Shown piece by piece: positions 44,877-55,258 of a stretch of 64,000 nucleotides of DNA. The translations under genes were made by a program, and so were the position numbers. Under the pieces are notes generated by a model. That model did no database searches, was not told where the DNA came from, and saw only the letters and a program-made list of their open reading frames with translations. The DNA is taken from positions 186,001 through 250,000 of the forward strand of contig NZ_QPEJ01000017.1 in assembly GCF_003335085.1 (NCBI RefSeq). The letters run 5' to 3'. The stretch's first letter is position 1, and every line of letters begins with the position of its first letter. The stretch is from Polaribacter sp. WD7 (GTDB lineage: Bacteria; Bacteroidota; Bacteroidia; Flavobacteriales; Flavobacteriaceae).

Positions 44877-45116
44877 TTATTTTTCCTCATTCTGAATTTT
44901 ATCTGCAATTTTTTTATTTGAATTATCAGTAGCAGAATGAACTTGCTTTTGCAGTTCTTCTTTATCTACACCATTCATTCTATTTTTGTTAGCATCGTTG
45001 TCTTTGTAACCTTCCTTTACGGTTCCTTTTAAAGGATGTAAATTCCAATCTTGCTTATCTTCAGCATTTCCTTTGGTCACATTTTCTGCACTGTCTCTCT
45101 GTGTATTCTTAGCCAT
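44877..45116 (-). CDS. Hydrophilic protein of unknown function, 79 residues
   Basis: Very polar protein (MAKNTQRDSAENVTKGNAED; LHPLKGTVKEGYKDNDANKN) without hydrophobic core, expected to be disordered. Its place before csbD and its composition suggest a stress-related role. No family recognised. It recalls the 94-residue protein at 16058 in style but not in sequence. Confidence 0.72.
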   Translation of the reverse strand: MAKNTQRDSAENVTKGNAEDKQDWNLHPLKGTVKEGYKDNDANKNRMNGVDKEELQKQVHSATDNSNKKIADKIQNEEK

Positions 45117-45287
45117 GTTTGTTTTTTATTATGTTATATATAGCTACGCATACATTCATTTATAATAATAGTATGGCAGATAGAAAAGATTTTCTATAAA
45201 TATATATAACTTGTTCTACGACAAAGGTATGCGTAAGACAGAGTTGTCTTTAGCAATATCAAAGTAAATATTAACTCAAAAGATATG

Positions 45288-46610
45288 TCAATCTTGATCT
45301 TTTGCTCTTTCTAAGATTTTTTCAGGAAGGGCTTTTTTAGCTTTTGCCCCCATTTTTTTTAGTTTTTCTACACTCGTAATTAAGTTTCCTCTACCTTCAA
45401 ATAATTTATTCATAGCAGCATTATAATCTGCTTTAGAGGCATCAATTTTTTTACCAACACCAATTAAATCTTTTAAAAGACCATCAAACTTATCATATAA
45501 TGCACCAGCTTGTCTAGCTATTTCTAAAGCATTACGTTGTTGCTTTTCGTTATTCCACATAGAATCTATGGTACGTAAAGTTGCTAATAGGGTAGAAGGA
45601 GTTACAATAACAATATTTTTTTCAAAAGCTTTGTTGTAAAGATTATTATCAAAATTTAATGCCACTGCAAAGGCAGGTTCTATAGGAATAAATAAAAGCA
45701 CAAAATCTGGAGATTCTATTTTATAAATATCTTCATATTTCTTTTCTGACAATTGTATTACATGCCTGTTTAAAGAAGCTACATGTTCTTTTAAAAATTG
45801 TGTTTGTAAAGTTTCGTCTTCTTCATTGATATACTGTTCGTATGCAGTTAGTGAAACTTTAGAATCTACAATCATTTTTTTATTATCTGGCAAATGAATG
45901 ACAACGTCTGGTAGTATACGTTTACCTTCATCATTAGTAAAGCTTTGCTGTACATAATACTCTCTATCTTTCTCTAAACCAGATTTTTCTAAAACTCTTT
46001 CTAAAACTAATTCACCCCAGTTACCCTGTAGTTTATTATCACCCTTCAACGCTTTGGTAAGGTTTAGGGTTTCTTTACTCATTTGTTGGTTGAGTTCTTT
46101 TAATCCTAAAATTTGCTGACGTAAAGCGGCATGATAATCAATACTTTCTTTGTGTGTTTTATCTACTTTATCTTCAAAAACCTTTATTTTTTCTTGTAGC
46201 GGATTTAAAATAGTTTTTAAATTTTCTTTATTTTGTTGGGTAAATTTTGTCGATTTTTCATCTAAAATCTTATTGGCTAGATTTTCAAACTCTTTTGTAA
46301 ATTTATCTTGAAGTTTTTCTACTTCCTCTTTATTATCATTTAATTTTTGTTGTAAATTTTTAAGTTCAGCTTCTTGCCTTGTGTTTATAGTTATCAGTTG
46401 TTCTTTCTGTTGCTGATTGTTTTTGAGTTCTTTTTGCAATTCAATTGCATTATTCTCTAAAACTGCTTTAGATTGTTGCAATAATACTGTACGCTCTTCT
46501 AAAGTAGCTTTTTCTTTTTCTGCAGAAAGTTTGCTTACTAATTTACCAACAAACAATCCTATAGCACCAAAAATTATAGCAATTATAAAGTATGTAATCA
46601 ATTCTGTCAT
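45288..46610 (-). CDS. rmuC: DNA recombination protein RmuC
   Basis: Protein of 440 residues with an N-terminal membrane anchor (about 5-22), a long coiled coil (about 25-170, rich in Glu, Lys, Gln), and the RmuC domain (about 195-410; NWGELVLERVLEKSGLEKDREY; LPDVVIHLPDNKKMIVDSKVSL; NIVIVTPSTLLATLRTI). The domain belongs to the restriction-endonuclease-like fold; in E. coli it limits rearrangements at short inverted repeats. Single gene. Confidence 0.93.
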   Translation of the reverse strand: MTELITYFIIAIIFGAIGLFVGKLVSKLSAEKEKATLEERTVLLQQSKAVLENNAIELQKELKNNQQQKEQLITINTRQEAELKNLQQKLNDNKEEVEKLQDKFTKEFENLANKILDEKSTKFTQQNKENLKTILNPLQEKIKVFEDKVDKTHKESIDYHAALRQQILGLKELNQQMSKETLNLTKALKGDNKLQGNWGELVLERVLEKSGLEKDREYYVQQSFTNDEGKRILPDVVIHLPDNKKMIVDSKVSLTAYEQYINEEDETLQTQFLKEHVASLNRHVIQLSEKKYEDIYKIESPDFVLLFIPIEPAFAVALNFDNNLYNKAFEKNIVIVTPSTLLATLRTIDSMWNNEKQQRNALEIARQAGALYDKFDGLLKDLIGVGKKIDASKADYNAAMNKLFEGRGNLITSVEKLKKMGAKAKKALPEKILERAKDQD

Positions 46611-46699
46611 TATATCATTTTAAGTGTTTAAATTTATCACTTTAAAATACAACATAAAACCTTATTACATGGATTTTGTGAACAATTATCAATTTAAAA

Positions 46700-47239
46700 A
46701 TGAAACGTATCTCAAAATTCATATTGCACACCATTTTAGGTTGGAAAATTGAAAATAATTTTCCTAAACACCTTAAAAAATATGTTGTTATTGCTGCTCC
46801 ACATACAAGTTGGATGGATTTTCCTATAGCAATTTTAGTCAGGTTGAGTTTAGAAACTATGATTCATTTTATAGGAAAGGCAAGTTTATTTAAAAGCCCT
46901 TTTGGTTTTATTTTTAGAAAATTAGGAGGAACCCCTGTAGATAGATCTCAAAGCAATAATGTAGTTGAAGTAATTATAAAACTCTTTGAAACTAGAGAGG
47001 AGTTTAGATTAGCACTTTCACCAGAAGGAACTCGAAAAAAAGTAGCACAGTGGAAAACTGGATTTTATTATATAGCAAAAGGCGCAAATGTACCCATATT
47101 GATGGTTTCTTTAGATTTTGAAAACAAGAAAGTTAGTATTTCTGAACCATACTATATTACTTCTAATAAAGAGAATGATTTTAGAGTATTTCAAGATTTT
47201 TTTAAAGGTATAAAAGGTAAAAATCCTGAATTATTTTAA
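46700..47239 (+). CDS. PlsC-like acyltransferase
   Basis: Short acyltransferase of 179 residues. The HX4D motif is APHTSWMDFPI near 33-43 and the second block LSPEGTRKK near 112-120; GGTPVDRS lies between them. It lacks the extra domains of larger acyltransferases and has a weak N-terminal hydrophobic start. Probably transfers an acyl chain to a lysophosphatidic acid or other lipid at the inner membrane; the exact acceptor is open. Confidence 0.85.
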   Translation: MKRISKFILHTILGWKIENNFPKHLKKYVVIAAPHTSWMDFPIAILVRLSLETMIHFIGKASLFKSPFGFIFRKLGGTPVDRSQSNNVVEVIIKLFETREEFRLALSPEGTRKKVAQWKTGFYYIAKGANVPILMVSLDFENKKVSISEPYYITSNKENDFRVFQDFFKGIKGKNPELF

Positions 47240-47358
47240 CATTTTATAGTAATAATAAAATAAATTTTATTACGTTTGTAATGTAAACATTATTTTTTAA
47301 TGAAGATTAGGGGCTTTATTATTAATGAGTTTATTAAAATAGCATAAGCTATGATAGT

Positions 47359-47388
47359 CAGTCTCCAGTTTACTGGAGACTTTTTTTA
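47359..47388. terminator. Terminator after pepT
   Basis: AGTCTCCAG-TTTA-CTGGAGACT with a T-run on the forward side and the pepT stop inside the T-tract. Between convergent genes. Confidence 0.85.
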
Positions 47389-48627
47389 TGCGTAGTTTTT
47401 AGACACTTTTTCTGCTATCCCTATAATTACTTCCGTTGCTTTTATCATAGACTCTACAGGTACGTACTCAAAACGACCATGAAAATTATGACCTCCTGCA
47501 AATATATTAGGACAAGGTAATCCTTTAAATGATAATTGAGAACCATCTGTTCCTCCTCTAATAGGTTTTATTAACGGGGTAATTCCTTTCTCATTCATAA
47601 CTTCTTCTACAAGATCTACAATATGCATTACTGGTGTAATTTTCTCTTTCATATTAAAGTATTGATCCTTAATTTCTACACTAATAATTTCATTTTCTAT
47701 AGATTTATTAAAATCAAACGCTATTTTTTGCATTAGATATTTGCGTTTTTCAAATATGTCAAAATCATGATCTCTAATAATATAATCTAATACTGTTTCT
47801 TCTACATTCCCTGAGATATTATGTAAATGAAAAAAACCTTCATAACCTTCTGTTTTTTCTGGTGTTTCCTCAGCAGGAAGAGCAGCTATATAATCGTTGG
47901 CAATTAACATAGCATTAATCATTTTTCCTTTAGCATAACCAGGGTGTACAATTTTACCTTTAATGGTAACTTTAGCACTTGCAGCATTAAAGTTTTCATA
48001 TTCTAATTCCCCTATTTGGCTACCATCCATAGTATAAGCCCAAGCTGCACCAAACTTTTCTACATCAAATAAATGTGCACCTTTACCAACTTCTTCATCA
48101 GGAGTAAAACAAATTCTTATTTTTCCGTGTTTAATTTCAGGGTGTTTTATAAGATGCTCCATTGCAGTTACAATTTCTGTTATTCCTGCTTTATCATCAG
48201 CACCTAAAAGAGTGGTGCCATCTGTTGTTATTAATGTTTGACCTTTGTATTGCACTAAGTCTTCAAAATAATCTGGAGATAAAATAATATTTTTTTCTTT
48301 ATTTAAAATAATATCATTTCCTTGATAATTTTCTATAATTTGAGGTTTTACATCTTTACCTGTAAAATCAGGACTGGTATCTATATGCGCCACAAAACCA
48401 ATAATTGGTACCTCATAGGCTACATTACTAGGTAAAGTTGCCATGATGTAACAGTTATCATCTAAATCTATATCTTGCATACCTATTTCTTGTAACTCTT
48501 TAACTAAAATCTTAGCTAAATTCCATTGTTTTTCTGTACTTGGAAATGCAGGGTTATTAGGGTCTGATTCTGTATCTATAGTTACGTATTTTATAAATCT
48601 GTTTGTAATATGTTGTTTATCAATCAT
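47386..48627 (-). CDS. pepT: Peptidase T (tripeptidase)
   Basis: M20 metallopeptidase of 413 residues that releases N-terminal residues from tripeptides. Zinc ligands are in [12 protein letters not shown] near 76-87, [12 protein letters not shown] near 140, and [10 protein letters not shown] near 175; the dimerisation domain lies about 210-320, and [17 protein letters not shown] near 355 is the PepT signature. Its start shares one base with the stop of the lipoprotein gene upstream, giving a coupled three-gene unit. Confidence 0.95.
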   Translation of the reverse strand: MIDKQHITNRFIKYVTIDTESDPNNPAFPSTEKQWNLAKILVKELQEIGMQDIDLDDNCYIMATLPSNVAYEVPIIGFVAHIDTSPDFTGKDVKPQIIENYQGNDIILNKEKNIILSPDYFEDLVQYKGQTLITTDGTTLLGADDKAGITEIVTAMEHLIKHPEIKHGKIRICFTPDEEVGKGAHLFDVEKFGAAWAYTMDGSQIGELEYENFNAASAKVTIKGKIVHPGYAKGKMINAMLIANDYIAALPAEETPEKTEGYEGFFHLHNISGNVEETVLDYIIRDHDFDIFEKRKYLMQKIAFDFNKSIENEIISVEIKDQYFNMKEKITPVMHIVDLVEEVMNEKGITPLIKPIRGGTDGSQLSFKGLPCPNIFAGGHNFHGRFEYVPVESMIKATEVIIGIAEKVSKNYA

Positions 48628-49181
48628 TACTGATGTGTTTTTATGTTTTCTATAATTTGTAATGCTTTACAAAGTCTTTCTTCAACTAAAGAATCTCCGT
48701 AGACTTCTGCTTTTGCTAATATAAAATTTGTGTTATTAAGTTTTATATATACTAGCATTTTTTGATACATTACATTAGATTTTTTTCCTTTATATAATGA
48801 CAAATACGAAGGCTTATCAATCAATTTAAGTTCTTTAGATTTTATTTGCACCAGTTTCTTGCTCAAATTTTCTTGTTCTATTTTTAGTTTAAACAAATCA
48901 TTAAATTGGATGTTATTTTTAATATAGCTAACATCAATCAGGTAGGTTTCTGTAAGTTGTTTTGTAGTATCTGCAGAAAATATTGAAGATTGGTAAACGT
49001 CTTCATATAAGTTTGTTTTCCAAGTATTAGGTAAAGTAATAGAAAAAACATTTCTTACATCATAAATAGTCTCTAAATCATTAATTATAGATGGTTTACA
49101 GTTAAATTCTTTACTTAATTCAGACTGTTTAACACAAGATAAAAACAATAATATGCTAGATAGTAGGTAAATTTTACGCAT
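48627..49181 (-). CDS. Lipoprotein of unknown function
   Basis: Protein of 184 residues with lipobox LLFLSC at about 11-16. Body is mixed alpha/beta with a conserved-looking [20 protein letters not shown] segment reminiscent of PsbP-like or DUF4412-like lipoproteins, but I make no family call. Middle gene of the unit, one-base overlaps at both ends. Confidence 0.7.
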   Translation of the reverse strand: MRKIYLLSSILLFLSCVKQSELSKEFNCKPSIINDLETIYDVRNVFSITLPNTWKTNLYEDVYQSSIFSADTTKQLTETYLIDVSYIKNNIQFNDLFKLKIEQENLSKKLVQIKSKELKLIDKPSYLSLYKGKKSNVMYQKMLVYIKLNNTNFILAKAEVYGDSLVEERLCKALQIIENIKTHQ

Positions 49182-50227
49182 TATTTTAAAACCATTTTAC
49201 CAATTTTCTCATTTCCTGCTAACCAAGCTGTATTTTTATCTACAAATTGAATTGTATAATAGTCATCTGTAGCCACTTCTTTCCAAGTTTTTCCTGCATC
49301 ATTAGAAAATGAAACCCCTGTTTTACCAACAGCAAAAATTTCTTGTCCATCTGTATTAGGTACATATTGTACACAACTCTTATAATTAGGCTCTTGTTGG
49401 TTAGCAACTAATAACCATGTTTTTCCTCCATCATTAGTAATGGCTTTATTTGCTTTATTTTCTAGAGGTTTTGAATAATCTCCACCAATTGCAATTCCGT
49501 TATTTATATTAGCAAAGTCTATAGAATAAATACCTTGGGGGCCATTACCTTGAATAATAGGTGTTGTAAAAACTTGCCATGTGTTTCCGTAATCTGTAGA
49601 TTTTAAAATACGTGCTTTGTTTCCGCCAGAAGCAATCCAAACAGTATTGTCTATAATTTTGATGTTGGTATTACTTGCAGCAAAAAAAGCTTCACCTTCT
49701 TCAAATTTTGGTAAATTTTTACAAGAAAGCTTTTTCCATGAAGTACCACCATTATTGGTTACTATAATGGAAGGACAGTCTTCTGTGGGGTCTCCAACTG
49801 CAATACCATGAATATTATCATCATAAAATTGTATGGCATCATAAAAAACTTTCTTATTTTCTTCTTTATAAACCAATGTATACTTACCATTAGTTATCTT
49901 GTATAATAAGGCAGGATTTGCAATACTCATTGCAAAAATAGCCTTACCATTAGAGGCTATACTTCTAAAATTTGGTACTATACTATCTTGAAATTTAATA
50001 GGTATTTCAGAAAACTTTGGTGATTTTTTAGTATTTAAAAAACCAAGAACTCCATTAGACCCTGCATAGATAACTTTATCTTTGTCAACCACATGAATAG
50101 CACGAATGCTAACACTGTCTAATTGAAACTTTTGAATAGTAACCTTATCAATTTTTCTTGGTAGATTTTTTCTTTTACAAGTAATAAAAGACAGGAAAAC
50201 AAAAATAAAGGTGATTATTCTTTTCAT
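49181..50227 (-). CDS. Asp-box (BNR/Ycf48-like) repeat lipoprotein
   Basis: Lipoprotein of 348 residues (signal and lipobox ending FITC near 17). It has at least four Asp-box motifs: NNGGTSWKKL, STDYGNTWQVF, NDGGKTWLLV and NDAGKTWKEV, spaced about 50 residues, so a beta-propeller of sialidase/Ycf48 type. No catalytic sialidase residues were identified, so a structural or assembly role is more likely. First gene of the unit leading to pepT. Confidence 0.82.
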   Translation of the reverse strand: MKRIITFIFVFLSFITCKRKNLPRKIDKVTIQKFQLDSVSIRAIHVVDKDKVIYAGSNGVLGFLNTKKSPKFSEIPIKFQDSIVPNFRSIASNGKAIFAMSIANPALLYKITNGKYTLVYKEENKKVFYDAIQFYDDNIHGIAVGDPTEDCPSIIVTNNGGTSWKKLSCKNLPKFEEGEAFFAASNTNIKIIDNTVWIASGGNKARILKSTDYGNTWQVFTTPIIQGNGPQGIYSIDFANINNGIAIGGDYSKPLENKANKAITNDGGKTWLLVANQQEPNYKSCVQYVPNTDGQEIFAVGKTGVSFSNDAGKTWKEVATDDYYTIQFVDKNTAWLAGNEKIGKMVLK

Positions 50228-50273
50228 TTTTGATATTTTTATACGACTAAAGTAAACAAATCATTTGTAGATT

Positions 50274-51248
50274 ATGAAAAAAGCGTTGGTAATTTCTGGT
50301 GGAGGAAGCAAAGGGGCATTTGCTGGTGGAGTTGCAGAATACTTAATGAAAAAAGAACAAAAAAAATACGATTTGTTTTTAGGAACTTCTACCGGAAGTT
50401 TAATGGTATCTCATTTAGCATTAGATATGCTAGATGAATTGAAAGATTTATATACCAATGTAAATCAAAAAACAATTTTCAGCAATAATCCCTTTAAAAT
50501 AAGACACGTTGCAGGAGAAAAAGTAGTTAGTATAAGACACTTAAATACACTTTGGAATTTTTTAAACGGACGAAAAACTTTTGGGGAAAGTAAAAACCTA
50601 CAAAGTTTAATAAAACGAAAAATTACCAAAGAAATGTACAAAGAAATTTGTGCAAATGATAAAGAAATTGTGGTAACAGTTTCTAACTTAACTTCTAACC
50701 AAATAGAATACAAATCTAATAAAGAAAATAATTATGAAGATTTTTGTGACTGGATTTGGGGCTCATGCAACTACGTACCTTTTATGAGTTTGTTAGAAAA
50801 AAACAAACAACAATATGCAGATGGTGGTTTTGGGTCTTTGGTACCCATTAGAGAAGCCATACTTAGAGGGGCTACAGAGATTGACGCAATTATTCTAGAA
50901 ACAGAAGTTACACAGTTTAACAGATTGCCTGCTAAAAATCCGTTTTCGTTACTATTTGACGTCTTTAACTTTATGTTAACTCATGTAGAAAGACACAATA
51001 TAACTATTGGTAAACTGGCTGCATCTAACAAAGACATCAAACTAAACTTATATTATACACCTACTGTTTTAACCACAAATTCTTTGGTGTTTGACAAACA
51101 TCTTATGAGAAAATGGTGGAAATCTGGCTACAAATATGCCAAATCTAAGCAAGAACAATTGATGAGTGAATTTAGACCAGATGTATTAACGGACCAAGAG
51201 ATAGAAAATGGTGTAGAAGATATAGAGGACTTAAAATTAAAATCTTAA
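50274..51248 (+). CDS. Patatin-like phospholipase
   Basis: Protein of 324 residues. The oxyanion hole GGGSKGAFAGG lies near 9, the nucleophile GTSTGSL near 41, and the catalytic Asp in YADGGFGSLVPI near 181: a complete Ser-Asp dyad. No signal peptide, so cytosolic or membrane-associated lipid hydrolase. Divergent from the Asp-box lipoprotein gene with 46 bases between. Confidence 0.88.
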   Translation: MKKALVISGGGSKGAFAGGVAEYLMKKEQKKYDLFLGTSTGSLMVSHLALDMLDELKDLYTNVNQKTIFSNNPFKIRHVAGEKVVSIRHLNTLWNFLNGRKTFGESKNLQSLIKRKITKEMYKEICANDKEIVVTVSNLTSNQIEYKSNKENNYEDFCDWIWGSCNYVPFMSLLEKNKQQYADGGFGSLVPIREAILRGATEIDAIILETEVTQFNRLPAKNPFSLLFDVFNFMLTHVERHNITIGKLAASNKDIKLNLYYTPTVLTTNSLVFDKHLMRKWWKSGYKYAKSKQEQLMSEFRPDVLTDQEIENGVEDIEDLKLKS

Positions 51249-51371
51249 TGAAGCTATTTCCTGCTTTCCATTATATCTTTTTTTTTACAAAAAAAGGATG
51301 CCATTCCAATCAGGGCTAAACTTGTTTGCCTGCAGTATTACATCATAAAAAATAACTTTCAATTTTTATAT

Positions 51372-52277
51372 ATGAAATTCGGAAAAGTAGACAACCCAGA
51401 ACAAATTGACTTTACATTACCTAAAACACATAAAGATACTCTTACGTTGTTGAACAATTTTAAGGCAACAAAAAAACCATCTATTTATGTAGGATGTGCA
51501 AAATGGAATAGAGCAGATTTAAAGGGGTTTTATCCTAGAGGTACAAAAGATGAATTGGCCTATTATGCAAAACAATTTAACAGTATAGAACTTAATGCAA
51601 CTTTTTACAGAAATTTTCCGGCAGAACAATTTGAAAAATGGCGTTTAAAAACACCAGAAAACTTTAAGTTTTTTCCAAAACTAGGGCAAGAAATTAGTCA
51701 TTGGAAAAGACTAAACGGAGTAGAGGATGTTGTAAATTCTTATTTGTACAACTTTAGCAATCTTCAACAAAAATTAGGAACTATATTTTTACAATTGCAT
51801 GCCAATTTTGGTCCTAAAAATTTTGAAAAACTACAAAATTTTGTAGAAAGTTGGCCAAAAGAAACACCACTTGCTGTAGAAGTTAGACATAAAGATTGGT
51901 TTGCAGATGCAGCTATTACAGAAGATTTTTGTCAATTACTTGAAGAAAATAATATTGCTAATGTTTTAGTAGATACTGCAGGTAGAAGAGATATGATGCA
52001 TATGAGACTAACCAATAACGAAGCGTTTGTTAGATATGTAGGAGCTAATCATCCTACAGATTATAATAGATTAGAAAACTGGATACACAAACTAAAAGAA
52101 TGGATTGATGCGGGTTTACAAAATGTACATTTTTTTATACATCAAAACATAGAAAAAGAATCACCATTATTAGCAACACATTTTATCAAAAAATTAAATT
52201 CTGAGTTTAATCTAGACTTAACGTTACCCAATAACAGTGATTCTTCTTTGCAATCTAATCAAATAGATTTATTTTAA
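51372..52277 (+). CDS. DUF72 domain-containing protein
   Basis: Protein of 301 residues of the DUF72 (YecE-like) family, a TIM-barrel with unknown reaction. VGCAKWNRADLKGFYPRG near 40, FNSIELNATFYRNFP near 70, FKFFPKLGQEISHWKR near 98 and VLVDTAGRRDMMHM near 197 are the family landmarks. The last nine bases overlap the convergent S41 gene, so no terminator separates them. Confidence 0.9.
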   Translation: MKFGKVDNPEQIDFTLPKTHKDTLTLLNNFKATKKPSIYVGCAKWNRADLKGFYPRGTKDELAYYAKQFNSIELNATFYRNFPAEQFEKWRLKTPENFKFFPKLGQEISHWKRLNGVEDVVNSYLYNFSNLQQKLGTIFLQLHANFGPKNFEKLQNFVESWPKETPLAVEVRHKDWFADAAITEDFCQLLEENNIANVLVDTAGRRDMMHMRLTNNEAFVRYVGANHPTDYNRLENWIHKLKEWIDAGLQNVHFFIHQNIEKESPLLATHFIKKLNSEFNLDLTLPNNSDSSLQSNQIDLF

Positions 52278-53801
52278 TTGTAAGTCTCCAAGGTCTATGT
52301 ACATATTGTCTTTCATAGGTTTAGCTATGGCAGAATTGTACAGTTCTTTTAAACGAATGTTATTTTTAGTTTCAATATTTCCTTTTGCACTATTTGTTAT
52401 CAAATTAACTGTAGCATTCAGTAGGGGATCAGATGTACTACCCAATTGCCCTAAATTTCCAAAATCTTCGGTAATTTCTACGCCCGGAATATCTACAACA
52501 GGTGTATATCCATCAATATCATTTTCATTGTTTTTATTTACGATTTCTAAAACAAGAGGTTGCATTGCATAGGCATGTTTTGTATTTAACCTGTTACCGT
52601 TTCTTTGTAAATCTTCAGAATCATATAACGTAATAGATCCAACTTGTTTACCTACGGTAGTTGTACCTACAATACTAACATCTATATATGCGTTTAGAGC
52701 ATTTATAACTAGTTCAGATGCAGATGCAGTATTATCTGAAACAATAAAATATACTTTTTCTAAATTTAAACTGTTTATACTTTCATCTACAATTACATTT
52801 CCATCACCGTCGGTATTTCTAATTCTATCTGTAAAATTATCAATAAATGACTCTGCACTAAATTCTGCAGTTACCTTAGAATTCCATCTTTGTCTAGAAT
52901 ATACTTGACCGTTAAATTGACCTGTAATCATACTACCCAAATAAACTGCAGATCTTACAGAACCACCACCATTGTACCTTAAATCTACAATTAATTCATT
53001 TACATTATCTGCTTTAAATTTTGCAAATGCTGCGTTCATTTGACTATCAAAACTAGCTGAAAATTGATTGTACATTAAATATCCAATTTTTTTACCACCT
53101 TCATTTAATGTTTCTGCTACAGCTACCGGATTTTCTTGTAATTCTGTTTTTGTTAAATTTATAGAATTACCGTTACTAGTAGGGTTACCTCGATTGTAAT
53201 CTGCCAAACCAATAGTATAAGAAGTTGCAGAACCAAACAATAAGTCTCTAAAATTTGTAGTTGTAATGTTTGTACCATTAACGGTATTAAAATACATACC
53301 TCTACTAACTCCGTTTTCTGCTGCACTAGAATTTGCTACTACATAGCGTACATATCCAAAAACATTATTACTTCCATCTCTATTTTGCACCAAACCAAAT
53401 TCCATACCATTGCTTGTGGAGATTCCTTGAAACGAATTTTCTAAGGCAACAAAATCGTCTACAATCCATGAGAAACGGTCTATATCTCCTTTCCTGTATA
53501 ACAAACCATCAAATGTTTGTTCTGGGCTATTATATTTTCTAAAAAATCTATATAAATCTGTTAAATTGATAGTATTTTCATCAACTCTAAATTTATCATC
53601 AGATAAATCTGGTACATCCTCTTGCCATAAATAAAATGTATTTAAACCTCTCCAAATAAAGAAGTTTATTTCATCATCTATAGTAGCTACAAAGCCCTCT
53701 TCAACTTCTTCAATAATATCTTCAGTTTCTTTGCTACCACAAGAGTAAAAAGTTGCTACAGCTAAAAATAATAGTAACGTTGTTTTAAAAAAATGTTTCA
53801 T
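52269..53801 (-). CDS. S41 family C-terminal processing peptidase, lipoprotein
   Basis: Protein of 510 residues: lipobox FYSC near 18-21; N-terminal S41 domain (about 40-130); PDZ-like domain (about 130-215; AAENGVSRGMYFNTVNGT); protease domain with DLRYNGGGSVRSAV near 275 and SDNTASASELVINA near 350. Counting 25 residues on from the first Ser of SASE reaches the Lys of VGKQVG, which fits the Ser-Lys dyad spacing, so it should be active. Second gene of a tandem pair, 14 bases after its paralogue. Confidence 0.87.
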   Translation of the reverse strand: MKHFFKTTLLLFLAVATFYSCGSKETEDIIEEVEEGFVATIDDEINFFIWRGLNTFYLWQEDVPDLSDDKFRVDENTINLTDLYRFFRKYNSPEQTFDGLLYRKGDIDRFSWIVDDFVALENSFQGISTSNGMEFGLVQNRDGSNNVFGYVRYVVANSSAAENGVSRGMYFNTVNGTNITTTNFRDLLFGSATSYTIGLADYNRGNPTSNGNSINLTKTELQENPVAVAETLNEGGKKIGYLMYNQFSASFDSQMNAAFAKFKADNVNELIVDLRYNGGGSVRSAVYLGSMITGQFNGQVYSRQRWNSKVTAEFSAESFIDNFTDRIRNTDGDGNVIVDESINSLNLEKVYFIVSDNTASASELVINALNAYIDVSIVGTTTVGKQVGSITLYDSEDLQRNGNRLNTKHAYAMQPLVLEIVNKNNENDIDGYTPVVDIPGVEITEDFGNLGQLGSTSDPLLNATVNLITNSAKGNIETKNNIRLKELYNSAIAKPMKDNMYIDLGDLQLK

Positions 53802-53815
53802 AATTTATTAATATA

Positions 53816-55258
53816 TTATAATGTATTAGGTAAATTTTGTTCTATAAACATCACTGAGTTTGCTCCTAAAGACCTAGAGTTAAAAATATGCTCATAATCA
53901 TCAGAATTACAATTTGAATTTGTTGTATTTCCAATAGAAATAAATTCTAAAATACGATTTAAAATTGGATCTGACGATTCTCCCAAATCTCCTAAATTTA
54001 AAATATCTTCATTATTACATAAATCTAATGTAGGTGCAAATCCCCTACTATAACCTAGGTCGTTTGTGTTCAAAAAAGTTAACACTACGGGTTGTAAAGC
54101 AAATGTATGGGTGTCATTTCTGAATGCAAAATCATAATCTACAGAGTTGTATAATGTTATAGATCCTGTATTATTTCCCTCTGTTTGATTCCCTATAATA
54201 TGAACATTAAGATGAGGATTTAGACTATTAATGAGCAATTCAATAGCAGAAGAGCCTGAAAAATTAGTATTATTTAAAACAATATAAATATCTGTTAATG
54301 CAACGCTATTTAAAGGAGTTGTAACATTTAAATTTTCAGGAAATTTAGTTACTAAAGAGTCAGGTTGATTTATTTCAAACCAAGGTTGTGCTTTGGTATT
54401 CCACTGTTCTTTAATAAAGGTCTCTTCTGAAGATTTACCTGTAAACATCGTTCCTAATTTTGCAATATTTCTAGCAAAAGTTCCACCACTAGCGCTATAT
54501 CTTAGATCTAAAACTAATTTGGTGATTGCTTGATTATCAAAATTTAAAATAGTTTGATTGATATCATTAAGGTATACCTTTGAAAATTCGTTATTAAACA
54601 TCAAATATCCAATATCTTCTGAACCTTGAGTAATAATTTTTTCCATGAATATAGATGGTGCAATCAAAGTTTGGTTTGCAATTGTAAGAGAGCTACCTGT
54701 AGGCCTAACTAAAGTACCATCAAAATCTACCATTGTCAGTTCAAATTCAGAGTCTGTATTAGTAATTAACAATTCTTCAAAATTGGTTCTCATTAATTGA
54801 GTCCCATTAACAGCATTAAAAAAATCACCTCTTTGTAAACCACTTGCTTCAGCATCAGAACCAGGTAAGGTATAAAGTACATAACAAATTACATTATCTG
54901 TTGTACCTGGTTCTATTATAGCTCCAAATTGAAAGCCTTTTTCCATTAATAACTCAGGTTCGCCTAAGATGGTGTAATCTTCAATTAATCTAGATTTATT
55001 ATCATCAGAGATTAGCAAATTGTCAAATAAATCAAATGGATTAGAGAATGTCCTTAGGTAACTATTTAACTCCTGATCAGAACTAAAGCGTCTATCAGAT
55101 AAATCTTCTATTTGATTTTGATACAAATAATAAGCATTCATACCTTTCCAAACAAAATCTTTTACTATTACATCATCAGGAATTTCAAAAGCTTTTTCAC
55201 AACTATTAAAAATGAATATAGTTGTTACACAATAAAGGATATAAAAGTTTTTTTTCAT
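53816..55258 (-). CDS. S41 peptidase-like lipoprotein, probably lacking the catalytic Lys
   Basis: Paralogue of the next gene, 480 residues, lipobox IFNSC near 16-20, same N-domain/PDZ/protease order. The serine block reads NFSGSSAIELLINS and keeps the Ser at the nucleophile position (SAIE against SASE), but 25 residues on, where the paralogue has Lys in VGKQVG, this one has Asn in EGNNTG. DLRYSASGG also differs from DLRYNGGGS. It is therefore likely a non-catalytic or altered relative, perhaps a partner of the active enzyme. The frame extends to 55294; MKKNFYILYC is preferred as start. Confidence 0.8.
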   Translation of the reverse strand: MKKNFYILYCVTTIFIFNSCEKAFEIPDDVIVKDFVWKGMNAYYLYQNQIEDLSDRRFSSDQELNSYLRTFSNPFDLFDNLLISDDNKSRLIEDYTILGEPELLMEKGFQFGAIIEPGTTDNVICYVLYTLPGSDAEASGLQRGDFFNAVNGTQLMRTNFEELLITNTDSEFELTMVDFDGTLVRPTGSSLTIANQTLIAPSIFMEKIITQGSEDIGYLMFNNEFSKVYLNDINQTILNFDNQAITKLVLDLRYSASGGTFARNIAKLGTMFTGKSSEETFIKEQWNTKAQPWFEINQPDSLVTKFPENLNVTTPLNSVALTDIYIVLNNTNFSGSSAIELLINSLNPHLNVHIIGNQTEGNNTGSITLYNSVDYDFAFRNDTHTFALQPVVLTFLNTNDLGYSRGFAPTLDLCNNEDILNLGDLGESSDPILNRILEFISIGNTTNSNCNSDDYEHIFNSRSLGANSVMFIEQNLPNTL

